Translations under genes and position numbers: made by a program
Assembly (NCBI RefSeq): GCF_022809715.1
Contig: NZ_CP094459.1
Location: 1,736,001 to 1,800,000, forward strand
Reading direction: 5' to 3'
DNA: 64,000 nt
Origin: Burkholderia pyrrocinia
GTDB taxonomy: Bacteria > Pseudomonadota > Gammaproteobacteria > Burkholderiales > Burkholderiaceae
Notes under the pieces: generated by a model
What the model was told of the DNA's origin: nothing
Database searches by the model: none
Seen by the model: only the letters and a program-made list of their open reading frames with translations
In this document: positions 26,911 through 35,439 of the stretch, in pieces
Position numbering within the stretch: position 1 is the stretch's first letter
Layout of the letters: each line of letters opens with the position of its first letter

Positions 26911-28434
26911 ATGAACGTTGCCGAACGCAAGCCGCTGCCGTGCCCGTCCGACTGGACGTTCGAACTGCTCGAGGAATACGACACGCACATCTCGCAGGTC
27001 GCCGAACAATACGAGCTCGACATCTATCCGATCCAGCTCGAACTGATCAGCGCCGAACAGATGATGGACGCGTATGCGTCGGTCGGGATGCCAGTCAACT
27101 ACCGCCACTGGTCGTTCGGCAAGCACTTCCTGTCGACCGAGAAGAGCTACCGCCGCGGCCAGATGGGCCTCGCGTACGAAATCGTCATCAATTCGAACCC
27201 GTGCATCGCGTATCTGATGGAAGAGAACACGATGACGATGCAGGCGCTCGTGATCGCGCACGCGGCGTACGGGCACAACTCGTTTTTCAAGGGCAACTAC
27301 CTGTTCCGGCTGTGGACCGACGCGCACGCGATCATCGACTATCTCGTGTATGCGAAGAACTACGTCGCGGAATGCGAGGAGCGCTACGGGCTCGATCGCG
27401 TCGAGGAGCTGCTCGATTCGTGCCATGCGCTGATGAACTACGGCGTCGACCGCTACAAGCGGCCGCAGAAGCCGTCGCTGTCGAAGGAAGCCGCGCTGCG
27501 GCGCGAGCGCGAGGCGTACCTGCAGTCGCAGGTGAACGAACTGTGGCGCACGCTGCCGGGCAAGAAACCCGAGCTGATGGAGGAGCAGGAAGACCGCTAT
27601 CCGCCCGAGCCGCAGGAGAACCTGCTGTATTTCGCGGAGAAGAACGCGCCGCTGCTCGAGCCGTGGGAGCGGGAAGTGATCCGCATCGTGCGCAAGATCG
27701 GCCAGTATTTCTACCCGCAGCGGCAGACGCAGGTGATGAACGAAGGCTGGGCGACGTTCTGGCACTACACGCTGCTGAACACGCTGTACAACCAGGGCAA
27801 GCTGGAAGACAGCTTCATGATGGAGTTCCTGCATTCGCACAGCAACGTGGTCTACCAGCCGCCCGTCACGAAGCCGTACTACAGCGGGATCAACCCGTAT
27901 GCGCTCGGTTTCTCGATGATGAGCGACATCCGGCGGATCTGCGAAGCGCCGACGGAAGAGGACTACAAGTGGTTTCCGGAGATCGCGGGCACGCCGTGGC
28001 TGCCGGCGATGCACTACGCGATGCGCAACTTCAAGGACGAAAGCTTCATCGCACAGTACCTGTCGCCGAACCTGATCCGCGAGATGCGGCTCTTCTCGGT
28101 GCTCGACGACGACATGCGCGATTCGCTCGAGGTGTCGGCGATCCACGACGATTCCGGCTACCAGTACGTGCGGCAGGCGTTGTCGCGGCAGTACGACATC
28201 CATCACCGCGAGCCGAACATCCAGGTGTGGGCCGTGAACACGCGCGGCGACCGCAGCCTCACGCTGCGTCACTTCATGACCGACAACCGCCACCTGTCGA
28301 ACGACAGCGACGAAGTGCTCAAGCACATGGCGCGGCTGTGGCAGTTCGACGTGTACCTGGAAAGCGTCGACGAGGCCGGCACCGTGCGCAAGCGCTACGA
28401 GTGCCGCTACGTGCCGCCGGAGGTGCGTGTCTGA
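26911..28434 (+). CDS. spoVR: SpoVR family protein (YcgB)
   Basis: This is the third member of the prkA-yeaH-spoVR trio. From this ATG it has 507 residues (E. coli YcgB 510), with AGGAAG 6 nt upstream. An earlier ATG at 26755 overlaps the yeaH stop and would add 52 low-complexity residues (Ser/Pro/Ala-rich), so either start is possible. The conserved N-terminal block PSDWTFELLEEYDTHISQVAEQYELD leads to EQMMDAYASVGMPVNYRHWSFGK, then NSNPCIAYLMEENTMTMQALVIAHA and HNSFFKGNYLF, rich in conserved His, Glu and Cys suggestive of a metal site. In sporeformers it affects cortex formation; in proteobacteria its role is unknown. Confidence 0.93.
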   Translation: MNVAERKPLPCPSDWTFELLEEYDTHISQVAEQYELDIYPIQLELISAEQMMDAYASVGMPVNYRHWSFGKHFLSTEKSYRRGQMGLAYEIVINSNPCIAYLMEENTMTMQALVIAHAAYGHNSFFKGNYLFRLWTDAHAIIDYLVYAKNYVAECEERYGLDRVEELLDSCHALMNYGVDRYKRPQKPSLSKEAALRREREAYLQSQVNELWRTLPGKKPELMEEQEDRYPPEPQENLLYFAEKNAPLLEPWEREVIRIVRKIGQYFYPQRQTQVMNEGWATFWHYTLLNTLYNQGKLEDSFMMEFLHSHSNVVYQPPVTKPYYSGINPYALGFSMMSDIRRICEAPTEEDYKWFPEIAGTPWLPAMHYAMRNFKDESFIAQYLSPNLIREMRLFSVLDDDMRDSLEVSAIHDDSGYQYVRQALSRQYDIHHREPNIQVWAVNTRGDRSLTLRHFMTDNRHLSNDSDEVLKHMARLWQFDVYLESVDEAGTVRKRYECRYVPPEVRV

Positions 28435-28461
28435 GCGCCGCTTTCGAATAGTTTGCATCGG

Positions 28462-28486
28462 ACGCCAGCCCGCGGGCTGGCGTTTT
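28462..28486 (+). terminator. Rho-independent terminator after spoVR
   Basis: A 10-bp stem, ACGCCAGCCC / GGGCTGGCGT with a very tight loop, runs into TTTT, 28 bp after the stop codon. It closes the prkA cluster. Confidence 0.8.
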
Positions 28487-28669
28487 CATATGACGAACGC
28501 GCGGCGGGAGAAAAATTTTCTACATCCGGACGAACCCGGAAAGCCTGTTACTTTACATTTCGCTAAAATCCCGTAGCGCCGTGCCGCCGGAACCGGTGCC
28601 ACGTGCGACCGCACGCGGCGGCCCCCAAGCCGTCTCGCCCAGAAAGCATTAAAAGGAACAGACCAATCC

Positions 28670-29974
28670 ATGGACGTCCAGACCGACCAAGCTGCGCTGT
28701 CCGCGCATGACACCCGGCGGCGCGTGTTCGCCATCGTCGGCGCCTCATCGGGCAACCTCGTCGAGTGGTTCGACTTCTACATCTACTCGTTCTGCGCGCT
28801 GTATTTCGCGCCGGCGTTCTTCCCGAGCGGCAACACCACGACGCAGCTGCTGAATACGGCGGGCGTGTTCGCGGCCGGCTTCCTGATGCGCCCGATCGGC
28901 GGCTGGCTGTTCGGCCGCATCGCCGACCGTCACGGCCGCCGCGCGGCGATGATGATCTCGGTGCTGATGATGTGCGGCGGTTCGCTCGTGATCGCGGTGC
29001 TGCCGACCTATGCGCAGATCGGCGCGCTCGCGCCGGCGCTGCTGCTGGTCGCGCGCCTGTTCCAGGGCCTGTCGGTGGGCGGCGAATACGGCACGAGCGC
29101 GACCTACATGAGCGAGGTCGCGCTGAAGGGCCGGCGCGGCTTCTTCGCGTCGTTCCAGTACGTGACGCTGATCGGCGGCCAGCTGTGCGCGCTGCTCGTG
29201 CTCGTGATCCTGCAGCAGACGCTGTCGACCGACGAACTGAAGGCGTGGGGCTGGCGCATCCCGTTCGTCGTCGGCGCGGCGGCCGCGCTGATCTCGCTGT
29301 ACCTGCGGAAATCGCTCGACGAGACGTCGACCAGCGCGTCGCGCGACAAGAAGGACGCCGGCACGATCCGCGGCGTGTGGCGGCACAAGGGCGCGTTCCT
29401 GACGGTGGTCGGCTTCACGGCCGGCGGCTCGCTGATCTTCTACACGTTCACGACGTACATGCAGAAGTACCTCGTGAACACGGCCGGCATGCACGCGAAG
29501 ACGGCCAGCAACGTGATGACCGTCGCGCTGCTCGTCTACATGCTGATTCAGCCGGTGTTCGGCGCGCTGTCCGACAAGATCGGCCGCCGCACGTCGATGA
29601 TCCTGTTCGGCTCGTTCGCGGTGATCGGCACGGTGCCGCTGATGCATGCGCTGAAGGACGTGACGAGCCCGGTGGCCGCGTTCGTGCTGATCACGGTCGC
29701 GCTGGCGATCGTCAGCTTCTACACGTCGATCAGCGGCCTCATCAAGGCCGAGATGTTCCCGCCGGAAGTGCGTGCGATGGGCGTCGGCCTGTCGTACGCG
29801 GTCGCGAACGCGATCTTCGGCGGCTCGGCCGAGTATGTCGCGCTGTGGTTCAAGTCGATCGGCAGCGAGGAAACCTTTTACTGGTACGTGACGGTGCTGT
29901 GCGCGATCTCGCTGATCGTGTCGTGGCGGATGCGCGATCCGAGCAAGGAAGGGTATCTGCGCAACGAACCGTGA
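28670..29974 (+). CDS. kgtP: MFS symporter of the metabolite:H+ family (alpha-ketoglutarate permease-like)
   Basis: This is an inner-membrane proton symporter of 434 residues with 12 TM helices. MHS-family motifs are present: the N-terminal [17 protein letters not shown], the loop 2-3 motif [32 protein letters not shown] in TM5, and the repeated motif [15 protein letters not shown] between TM8 and TM9. The overall pattern is closest to KgtP, so a dicarboxylate such as alpha-ketoglutarate is the probable substrate, though shikimate/proline transporters share the fold. It is monocistronic, with terminators on both sides. Confidence 0.88.
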   Translation: MDVQTDQAALSAHDTRRRVFAIVGASSGNLVEWFDFYIYSFCALYFAPAFFPSGNTTTQLLNTAGVFAAGFLMRPIGGWLFGRIADRHGRRAAMMISVLMMCGGSLVIAVLPTYAQIGALAPALLLVARLFQGLSVGGEYGTSATYMSEVALKGRRGFFASFQYVTLIGGQLCALLVLVILQQTLSTDELKAWGWRIPFVVGAAAALISLYLRKSLDETSTSASRDKKDAGTIRGVWRHKGAFLTVVGFTAGGSLIFYTFTTYMQKYLVNTAGMHAKTASNVMTVALLVYMLIQPVFGALSDKIGRRTSMILFGSFAVIGTVPLMHALKDVTSPVAAFVLITVALAIVSFYTSISGLIKAEMFPPEVRAMGVGLSYAVANAIFGGSAEYVALWFKSIGSEETFYWYVTVLCAISLIVSWRMRDPSKEGYLRNEP

Positions 29975-30010
29975 TCGATTGCGCATCGCGCGCAGTCGCA
30001 TCGTGACGAA

Positions 30011-30039
30011 CGTCCCGCCAGCTGGCGGGACGTTTTTTT
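30011..30039 (+). terminator. Rho-independent terminator after kgtP
   Basis: A 10-bp stem, CGTCCCGCCA / TGGCGGGACG, is followed by seven Ts, 36 bp after the stop codon. This is one of the clearest terminators in the window. Confidence 0.9.
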
Positions 30040-30219
30040 GCGGCGTGCGATTACGCGTGCGGCGGCGCGTGATCGAACACGCTCGACCAGCCATGCGAAC
30101 ATCTGCTCGACGCTCGGCGAGCGCGACGGGCCGTATACGGGGAGCCGGACGATCGCGCAGGTAGACATCCTCGGCATCGCGTCGGTGGGGCGCGTCATAT
30201 CGATATCGAAATCGATTCG

Positions 30220-30248
30220 TTGTCCGTTACGCTCAATTTCCTTAATCT
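30220..30248 (+). promoter_or_regulatory. Sigma-70-type promoter for a candidate small RNA
   Basis: TTGTCC (30220-30225), an exact 17-nt spacer and TAATCT (30243-30248) make a reasonable housekeeping promoter in an AT-richer island. It lies 65-70 bp before a strong terminator, with no coding frame between. Confidence 0.5.
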
Positions 30249-30254
30249 GAGCCC

Positions 30255-30319
30255 GTAGTTCGTGTGACACCTCCTTGACTGGGATTCGCGCCCGCTGTCC
30301 GCAGCGGGCGTCTTTTTTT
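30255..30319 (+). ncRNA. Candidate trans-acting small RNA with anti-Shine-Dalgarno motif
   Basis: A predicted transcript of about 65 nt starts near 30255 (7 nt after a sigma-70-like -10) and ends at a terminator of 9 bp (CGCCCGCTG 30289-30297 / CAGCGGGCG 30302-30310) followed by seven Ts. The unpaired 5' part carries CACCTCCTT (30268-30276), the complement of a strong ribosome-binding site, a layout typical of Hfq-dependent repressor sRNAs. No coding frame spans it convincingly. It lies upstream of an amino-acid transporter gene. Expression is inferred from sequence only. Confidence 0.5.
30289..30319 (+). terminator. Strong Rho-independent terminator of the candidate sRNA
   Basis: The 9-bp GC-rich stem with loop TCCG is followed by C and seven Ts. 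It does not follow any annotated coding gene closely (the kgtP stop is 315 bp upstream, behind its own terminator), which is why a separate short transcript is proposed. Confidence 0.85.
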
Positions 30320-30512
30320 GTGCGCGGCGTGCCGCCGCACGGCTCGCTTGCCTCATCACGAAACCCGCTGAGCAAAGCACCATTTGTTGGTTCGGATTCG
30401 CCGCATGCGCTGATACGTTAGCGGCTTCGCGACACCACACTTCGTCGCGATGTTCCTCGAACCGGCCGCCGCGCGATCCGCGGCGGCCTTCATAACAAAT
30501 CAGGTCGTGCTC

Positions 30513-31328
30513 ATGAAAATCCACACTCTCGCTACGTGGCTCGTCGGGGCTGCGCTCGTCACCGCAGGCACGGTCGCGCATGCGGACCGTCTCGACGACA
30601 TCAAGAAGGCCGGCGTGCTGCGCGTTGCGACGTTCGACAGCAACCCGCCGTTCGGTTATGTCGATGCAAAGAACAACCACATCGTCGGTCTCGACGTCGA
30701 CTATGCGAAGGCGCTTGCCGACAAGCTCGGCGTGAAGCTGCAACTCCAGCCGACCAACCCCGCGAACCGCATTCCGTTCCTGACATCCGGCAAGGTCGAT
30801 CTCGTGCTCGCGAACTTCACGATCACCGACGAGCGCGCGAAGCAGGTCGACTTCAGCATTCCGTATTTCTCGTCGGGCCAGCAGTTTCTCGCGAAGAAGG
30901 GCGTGCTGAAATCGGCCGAACAGTTGAACGGCCTGCGCGTCGGCGCGGACAAGGGCACGACGAACGAGATCACGCTGCGCGAGAAATTCCCGAAGGCGAC
31001 GATCGTCGCGTACGACGACACGCCGTTCGCGTTCGCCGCGCTGCGCGCCGGCAACGTGCAGGCGATCACGCAGGACGGCCCGAAGCTGATCGGCCTGCTC
31101 GCGAACGTACCCGACAAGCAGAACTACGAGATTCCCGCGTTCACGATCTCGAACGACTACATGGGCGTCGGCGTGCCGAAGGGCGAGACGCGCCTGCTCG
31201 GCTTCGTCAACGACACGCTGAAGGGGCTCGAGGCGAACGGCCGCGCCGTGCAGATCTACGATGCATGGTTCGGGCCGACGACGAAGACGCCGCTCACGCG
31301 CATCTTCCGCATCGGCGACAAGACCTGA
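30513..31328 (+). CDS. Amino-acid ABC transporter, periplasmic binding protein (family 3)
   Basis: This is a periplasmic receptor of the polar amino-acid type, 271 residues. The signal peptide is about residues 1-25 (KIHTLATWLVGAALVTAGTVAHA). The mature protein begins DRLDDIKKAGVLRVATFDSNPPFGYVDAKNN, with the family-3 ligand-pocket residues (FGYVD, TNPANRIPFLTSGKVDLVLANFTIT). The internal ATG at 30513 is preferred over an upstream one because only this gives a proper signal peptide. Glutamate, aspartate or a related amino acid is the likely ligand. Two permease genes follow, but no ATPase gene. Confidence 0.9.
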   Translation: MKIHTLATWLVGAALVTAGTVAHADRLDDIKKAGVLRVATFDSNPPFGYVDAKNNHIVGLDVDYAKALADKLGVKLQLQPTNPANRIPFLTSGKVDLVLANFTITDERAKQVDFSIPYFSSGQQFLAKKGVLKSAEQLNGLRVGADKGTTNEITLREKFPKATIVAYDDTPFAFAALRAGNVQAITQDGPKLIGLLANVPDKQNYEIPAFTISNDYMGVGVPKGETRLLGFVNDTLKGLEANGRAVQIYDAWFGPTTKTPLTRIFRIGDKT

Positions 31329-31422
31329 GCCACGCCGCACGCGCGCCGCGATTTGCCGGAACGTCGGCAGCGCGGCGCTTTCCGATTTGTTCCGATCGCG
31401 TGCTTCGCGCACGTCCCTCAGC

Positions 31423-32145
31423 ATGCTCGGGTTGGCTCCCAAATATCTGTCCTGGCTCTGGCAGGGTTTCCTGCTGACACTCGGCCTCGCGGCCGCGTCG
31501 GCCGTCGCCGCGACCGCCGGCGGGCTGCTGCTCGCGGTCATGCGGCATGCGCGCGGCACGGCGCTGCGCACGGCGGCCGCCGCATATATCGTCGCGTTCC
31601 GCAACACGCCGCTGCTCGTGCAGTTGCTGTTCTGGTATTTCGGCGTCGCGTCGTTGCTGCCCGACACGTGGATCGCGTGGCTGAACGCGCGTCATCAAGT
31701 GAGCGCGGGCCCGCTCACGCTCGCATGGCCGTCGTTCGAATTCGTCGCGGGCTGGGTCGGGCTGAGCGCGTATACGGCAGCGTTCGTCGCCGAGGAATGC
31801 GAAGCCGGCCTGCGCGGCGTGCGCCGCGCGCAGCATGACGCGGCGGCGGCGCTCGGCCTCACGCCGATGCAGTCGCTGCGCTACGTGGTATTGCCGCAGG
31901 CCGTGCGCATCGCGCTGCCGCCGCTGTTCGGCCAATACATGAATCTCGTGAAGAACTCGTCGCTCGCGATGGCGATCGGCGTGGCCGAGCTGTCGTATGC
32001 GTCGCGGCAGGTCGAAACGGAAACGTTCAAGACCTTCGCCGCGTTCGGCGTCGCGACCTTGCTGTACGTCGCGGCGGTGGCCGCGATCGAGGCCGGTGCG
32101 TATGCGGCCACGCAATGGCGCGACCGGCTTGGCGCGGGGCGTTGA
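31423..32145 (+). CDS. Amino-acid ABC transporter permease (HisM/GlnP type), subunit 1
   Basis: This is an inner-membrane subunit of 240 residues with about five TM helices. It begins MLGLAPKYLSWLWQGFLLTLGLAAASAVAATAGG, as in GltJ-like proteins, and has the EAA loop GVRRAQHDAAAALGLTPMQSLRYVVLPQAVRIALPPLFGQ ending NLVKNSSLAMAIGV. It pairs with the next gene, 2 bp downstream, to form the channel. The start at 31423 is chosen by signal-anchor structure; upstream codons are Arg-rich and unlike the family. Confidence 0.88.
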   Translation: MLGLAPKYLSWLWQGFLLTLGLAAASAVAATAGGLLLAVMRHARGTALRTAAAAYIVAFRNTPLLVQLLFWYFGVASLLPDTWIAWLNARHQVSAGPLTLAWPSFEFVAGWVGLSAYTAAFVAEECEAGLRGVRRAQHDAAAALGLTPMQSLRYVVLPQAVRIALPPLFGQYMNLVKNSSLAMAIGVAELSYASRQVETETFKTFAAFGVATLLYVAAVAAIEAGAYAATQWRDRLGAGR

Positions 32146-32147
32146 CG

Positions 32148-32873
32148 ATGGATTTTTCGCTGCTGCTCTCCAACCTGCCGTACCTGCTCGTCGGCGCGTT
32201 CCCGGAAGGTCCGCTCGGCGGCGCCGCGCTGTCGCTGGTGCTTGCGATCGCGTCGGCCGCTGCCTCGGCCGTGCTCGGCATCGCGCTCGGCGTCGCGATG
32301 GCGCTCGCGCGCGGCCCCGTACGCGTGCTGCTGCTCACGTTCATCGGGTTCTTCCGCGCGATTCCCGTGCTGATGCTGATCTTCTGGACGTACTTCCTGA
32401 TGCCCGTGCTGCTGCACATGGATGTGCCGGGGCTCGCGACGGTCGTGTGCGCGCTCGCGCTCGTCGGCGGCGCGTATCTCGCGCATGCGGTGCATGCGGG
32501 CATCGTCGCCGCGGGCGACGGCCAATGGCAGGCCGGGCTGTCGCTCGGGCTCACGCGCTGGCAGACGGTGCGCCACGTGCTGCTGCCGCAGGCGATCCGG
32601 ATCATGACGCCGTCGTTCGTCAACCAGTGGGTCGCGCTCGTGAAGGACACGTCGCTCGCGTATATCGTCGGCGTGCCGGAGCTGTCGTTCGTCGCGACGC
32701 AGGTGAACAACCGGCTGATGGTGTATCCGGCGCCGATCTTCCTGTTCGTCGCGGCGATCTATCTGGTGCTGTGCACGTCGCTCGACGGCGCGGCGCGCTG
32801 GCTGTTGTCGCGCGGCACGCGTGCGCAACACGTCGAGCAGGCGACGGCCGAGCGCACGGAGCCCGCGCGGTGA
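32148..32873 (+). CDS. Amino-acid ABC transporter permease, subunit 2
   Basis: This is the second channel subunit, 241 residues with about five TM helices. Its EAA loop is AAGDGQWQAGLSLGLTRWQTVRHVLLPQAIRIMTPSFVNQW, followed by VALVKDTSLAYIVGVPELSF, typical of GltK/HisQ proteins. It starts 2 bp after the previous stop. No ATP-binding gene follows; the next gene is on the other strand, so the ATPase must be encoded elsewhere or shared. Confidence 0.88.
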   Translation: MDFSLLLSNLPYLLVGAFPEGPLGGAALSLVLAIASAAASAVLGIALGVAMALARGPVRVLLLTFIGFFRAIPVLMLIFWTYFLMPVLLHMDVPGLATVVCALALVGGAYLAHAVHAGIVAAGDGQWQAGLSLGLTRWQTVRHVLLPQAIRIMTPSFVNQWVALVKDTSLAYIVGVPELSFVATQVNNRLMVYPAPIFLFVAAIYLVLCTSLDGAARWLLSRGTRAQHVEQATAERTEPAR

Positions 32874-32941
32874 CGGTGTGCCACGGCCGTGGCGAACGGC
32901 CGGTGAGGACGCGCTAGTGAATATCCGCAGTTGACGGCACA

Positions 32942-32960
32942 CCGGGCAGGTCGTGCCCGG
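32942..32960. terminator. Hairpin between convergent permease and peptidase genes
   Basis: CCGGGCA / TGCCCGG with a 5-nt loop lies in the 165-bp convergent gap. There is no U-run on either strand, so it is a weak candidate bidirectional terminator. Confidence 0.35.
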
Positions 32961-33038
32961 CGTGCAGTACGGACAGCAACGGTGGATGGCCGGCCGCCTG
33001 CGCCGCCGCTTCCGGAGCGACGGCGGGCGGCACGTGCG

Positions 33039-34313
33039 TCACGACGCCGAGTAGTGCGTGTTGAAGACCGCGCGCAGCGTCGATTTGTCGGTTGCGAAAT
33101 CGCCCCACAGCGGCCCGTCGTTCTGCGCGAACGCGAACGGCGCCGTATTGATAGACGCGAGGCGGAAGCGCCATTGCGCGGCTTCCTGGCGGAACGCGGT
33201 GAGCTGCATGTCGGACAGCGCCGTCTGCGCGCTGGCGAGCGTGACGAGCGGGTCGACCGGATCGTTCGCGACGCGCACTTCGAAATGCAGGTGCGGGCCC
33301 GTTGCGGCGCCCGTCATCCCGACCGAGCCGAGCCGCTGGCCCTGCTTCACGGTTTCGCCGGTCTTGAGCCCGTGCGCGAACGCGGACAGGTGCGCGTAGT
33401 AGGTCGAGTAGCCGTCCGCGTGATCGACGATCACGTAGCGGCCGTAGCCGCCCGGATCGGTGCCGACGAACGACACCACGCCGTCGGCCGCCGCGTCGAC
33501 GGGCGTGCCGCTCGGTGCGGCGAGATCGACGCCCGTGTGGAACGCCATCGCCTGCGACAGCGGATGGACGCGCTCGCCGAAGAACGAGCTGATGCGCGTC
33601 CACTTGACCGGCATCGTGAACGCGGCGGCTTCGAGCGGCGAACCGTCGAGCGTGTAGTACGCGCCGTGCTCGGCACCCGGCGCGCGGAACCAGATCGCGC
33701 CGAACGTGCGGCCGGCGACGCGCAGTTCGAGCGCGGTGAGGCGCGGCGTGCCGTCGGTCGTGTCGAACGCGACGCGGTAATAGTCGCCGCGCTGCGCACT
33801 CGCGCGCATCGCGACCTTGCCGGTGACGAGATCGCCGAGCTGGATGCGCACCTCGGGCGGCACGTCGAGCCGGTTCAGCGTATCGGACAGCGTGAGCTCG
33901 ATGTCGCCCGCGCGCATCCCGTGCTGGTTTTCGGGCGGCGCAAGCTGGAACAGGCTCGCATAGCCGAGCATGTCGTTGCGGTGTGCGCTGAGCGGCGCGA
34001 ACAGGCCAGGCTGCAGGCTGCGGTCGTTGCGTTCGCCGTGTTCGTTGCGCTCGCCGAGCGTGCGGGCGAGCTCGCTCGTCACGAAATGCTGCGCGGTGGG
34101 AAACGGCGTGTCGGACAGCACGCGCTGCGGCAGCACGGCCGTGCCCGAGTCGACGGCGCCCGGCAGTTGCGACACGGCCGGCAGCGCGGCGGCAAGGCCG
34201 AGGGCGGCGAGGGCGCCGAGCACGGCGGCCGGCACGAGCGCGCGCACGACGCGCTGCGCGCGGCCGGGCGCGAAAGCATCAGGAGTTGCGGCAGGCTTGA
34301 CCAAGGTGTCCAC
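33039..34313 (-). CDS. M23 family peptidoglycan endopeptidase
   Basis: This is a membrane-anchored cell-wall hydrolase of 424 residues. A cytoplasmic start with Arg-rich patch precedes one TM (about residues 28-50), then comes a periplasmic region with an OapA/LysM-like N-terminal part. The LytM/M23 catalytic domain is near residues 280-380, with all metal ligands present: H and D in FHTGVDLAAPSGTPVDA and the HxH of GPHLHFEVRV. It should cleave the peptide cross-bridges of peptidoglycan, helping growth or cell separation. It is related to MepM/YebA. It converges with the amino-acid transporter genes and is transcribed alone. Confidence 0.92.
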   Translation of the reverse strand: MDTLVKPAATPDAFAPGRAQRVVRALVPAAVLGALAALGLAAALPAVSQLPGAVDSGTAVLPQRVLSDTPFPTAQHFVTSELARTLGERNEHGERNDRSLQPGLFAPLSAHRNDMLGYASLFQLAPPENQHGMRAGDIELTLSDTLNRLDVPPEVRIQLGDLVTGKVAMRASAQRGDYYRVAFDTTDGTPRLTALELRVAGRTFGAIWFRAPGAEHGAYYTLDGSPLEAAAFTMPVKWTRISSFFGERVHPLSQAMAFHTGVDLAAPSGTPVDAAADGVVSFVGTDPGGYGRYVIVDHADGYSTYYAHLSAFAHGLKTGETVKQGQRLGSVGMTGAATGPHLHFEVRVANDPVDPLVTLASAQTALSDMQLTAFRQEAAQWRFRLASINTAPFAFAQNDGPLWGDFATDKSTLRAVFNTHYSAS

Positions 34314-34642
34314 ATCCAGGAAAGCGGTTCAAAGGGGTGTGGGCAGGGGCCGCCGGCGGCTCAACCGTCGAATGGCGACGGGGCGGGCGGCGGGCGTGCA
34401 ACAAAACAGGCCCCGCCAGGGGCCTGTGTCGTTTCCGTTCGACCCAACGCGCGGGGCGGGCCCGCTTCGAACGGCGGCGTGTTTACCGGGTCGAACCCGG
34501 TTATCACGAAGACGCTAAAGAATGATGACAGCGTCAGTCTACCGATGTTCCGCGAAACGTTAAAAATTTTAAAGGGGGTCAGCTCATTCGTTTCGCAGTG
34601 CGGTAAATCGGGTTAAATCAGAATTTGTTACGATAATTTTCG
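34314..34642. other. 329-bp gap between amrR and the M23 gene
   Basis: No gene was found. It contains the hairpin at 34406-34427 and a 7-bp-arm palindrome at 34485-34501 (ACCGGGT / ACCCGGT, loop CGA). The right end (about 34530-34630) is AT-richer. The promoter of the M23 gene must lie in the left part. Confidence 0.5.
34406..34427 (-). terminator. Terminator on the minus strand (end of amrR transcript)
   Basis: A 9-bp stem, ACAGGCCCC / GGGGCCTGT with loop GCCA, is followed on the minus strand by TTTGTTG. It lies 216 bp after the amrR stop and before the M23 gene, so it probably separates those transcripts. Confidence 0.55.
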
Positions 34643-35290
34643 TCAGCCCGGCAATTTTTGCGCGCGGCCGCGCAACGCGGCGGACATGCGGACGGCGTCG
34701 AAGCCGGCGTCGAGCATCGCTTCGGCGTCGTTCCACAGATTGCCGCGCAGCCGGTTGGTCCAGATCATCGACGCGAACACGCCTTCGAGCAGCGACACGA
34801 GATAGACGGCGGCCAGGTGCACGTCGAGATCGGCGGCGAGTTCGCCGGCCGCGATCGCGCGACGCAGCAGCGCCTTCGTGATTCGCAGCATCTGCAGCTC
34901 GAGCAGCATGCGGCGCCGCTGCAGCGCGCCGTTTTCCTCGCTCTGCTCGCACTTCGTATAGAGGATCACGAGCACGCGCTGCATCGGGCCCGGCTCGCCG
35001 CATTCCTGCAGATAGTGGGACGCGGCACGCCGCAGCGTGGCGAGCGGCGGCAGGCCGTCGCCTGCGTCGAAACCTTCCGACGTGCGCGCGAACGCGCGGT
35101 CGCACATCGCGAGACACACTTCCATCTTGTTGCGGTAGTGGCCGTAGACGGCGCCCCGCGACATCCCGGCGGCCTCGGCGAGGTCCGCCATCGCGGTTTG
35201 CGCGACGCCTTTCTCGAGCAGCACGAGCTCGGCGGCGTCGAGGATCCGGTGCTTGATGGCGAGCGATTCTTCCCGGGTCTTGCGGGCCAT
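34643..35290 (-). CDS. amrR: TetR family repressor of the RND efflux operon
   Basis: This is a repressor of 215 residues. The TetR N-terminal HTH, ESLAIKHRILDAAELVLLEKGVAQTAMADLAEAAGMSRGAVYGHYRNKMEV (residues 8-60), is of the AcrR/AmrR/TtgR type, followed by an all-helical ligand domain that probably senses drugs or fatty-acid-like effectors. It is divergent from amrA with a perfect 18-bp palindrome in the 149-bp gap. By position and similarity it is AmrR, the local repressor of an aminoglycoside/macrolide-type efflux pump. Confidence 0.92.
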   Translation of the reverse strand: MARKTREESLAIKHRILDAAELVLLEKGVAQTAMADLAEAAGMSRGAVYGHYRNKMEVCLAMCDRAFARTSEGFDAGDGLPPLATLRRAASHYLQECGEPGPMQRVLVILYTKCEQSEENGALQRRRMLLELQMLRITKALLRRAIAAGELAADLDVHLAAVYLVSLLEGVFASMIWTNRLRGNLWNDAEAMLDAGFDAVRMSAALRGRAQKLPG

Positions 35291-35364
35291 GTCGTGAGTT
35301 TCCTTACAATTCGCTGTCGTTTTATTGAGACAGTGTGGCGGTCAGGTTGAAACAGCGTTTATTT

Positions 35365-35382
35365 AATCAGTCGTGACTGATT
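35365..35382. promoter_or_regulatory. AmrR operator overlapping the amrA promoter
   Basis: AATCAGTC-GT-GACTGATT is a perfect 18-bp palindrome. Its last base is the first base of a consensus TATAAT (35382-35387), so it fills the -35/-10 spacer of the amrA promoter. A bound TetR dimer would block RNA polymerase directly. Confidence 0.75.
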
Positions 35383-35439
35383 ATAATCGACCACCCTGAG
35401 CCGCCGCATTTTATCGGCGGCGAACGATCCGAGGTCACC

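Noticed and set aside
29878..30375. Minus-strand frame through the sRNA region, with AAGGAGG near its start
   Set aside because: No start codon stands at proper distance from AAGGAGG, the frame reads through the kgtP end and two terminators, and the protein has no recognisable motif. The motif is better read as an anti-Shine-Dalgarno on the plus strand.
34485..34501. tRNA T-arm-like sequence (GGTCGAACCC)
   Set aside because: The stem-loop geometry does not give a T-arm with a TTC loop, and no acceptor, D or anticodon arm can be folded; it is just a 7-bp palindrome.
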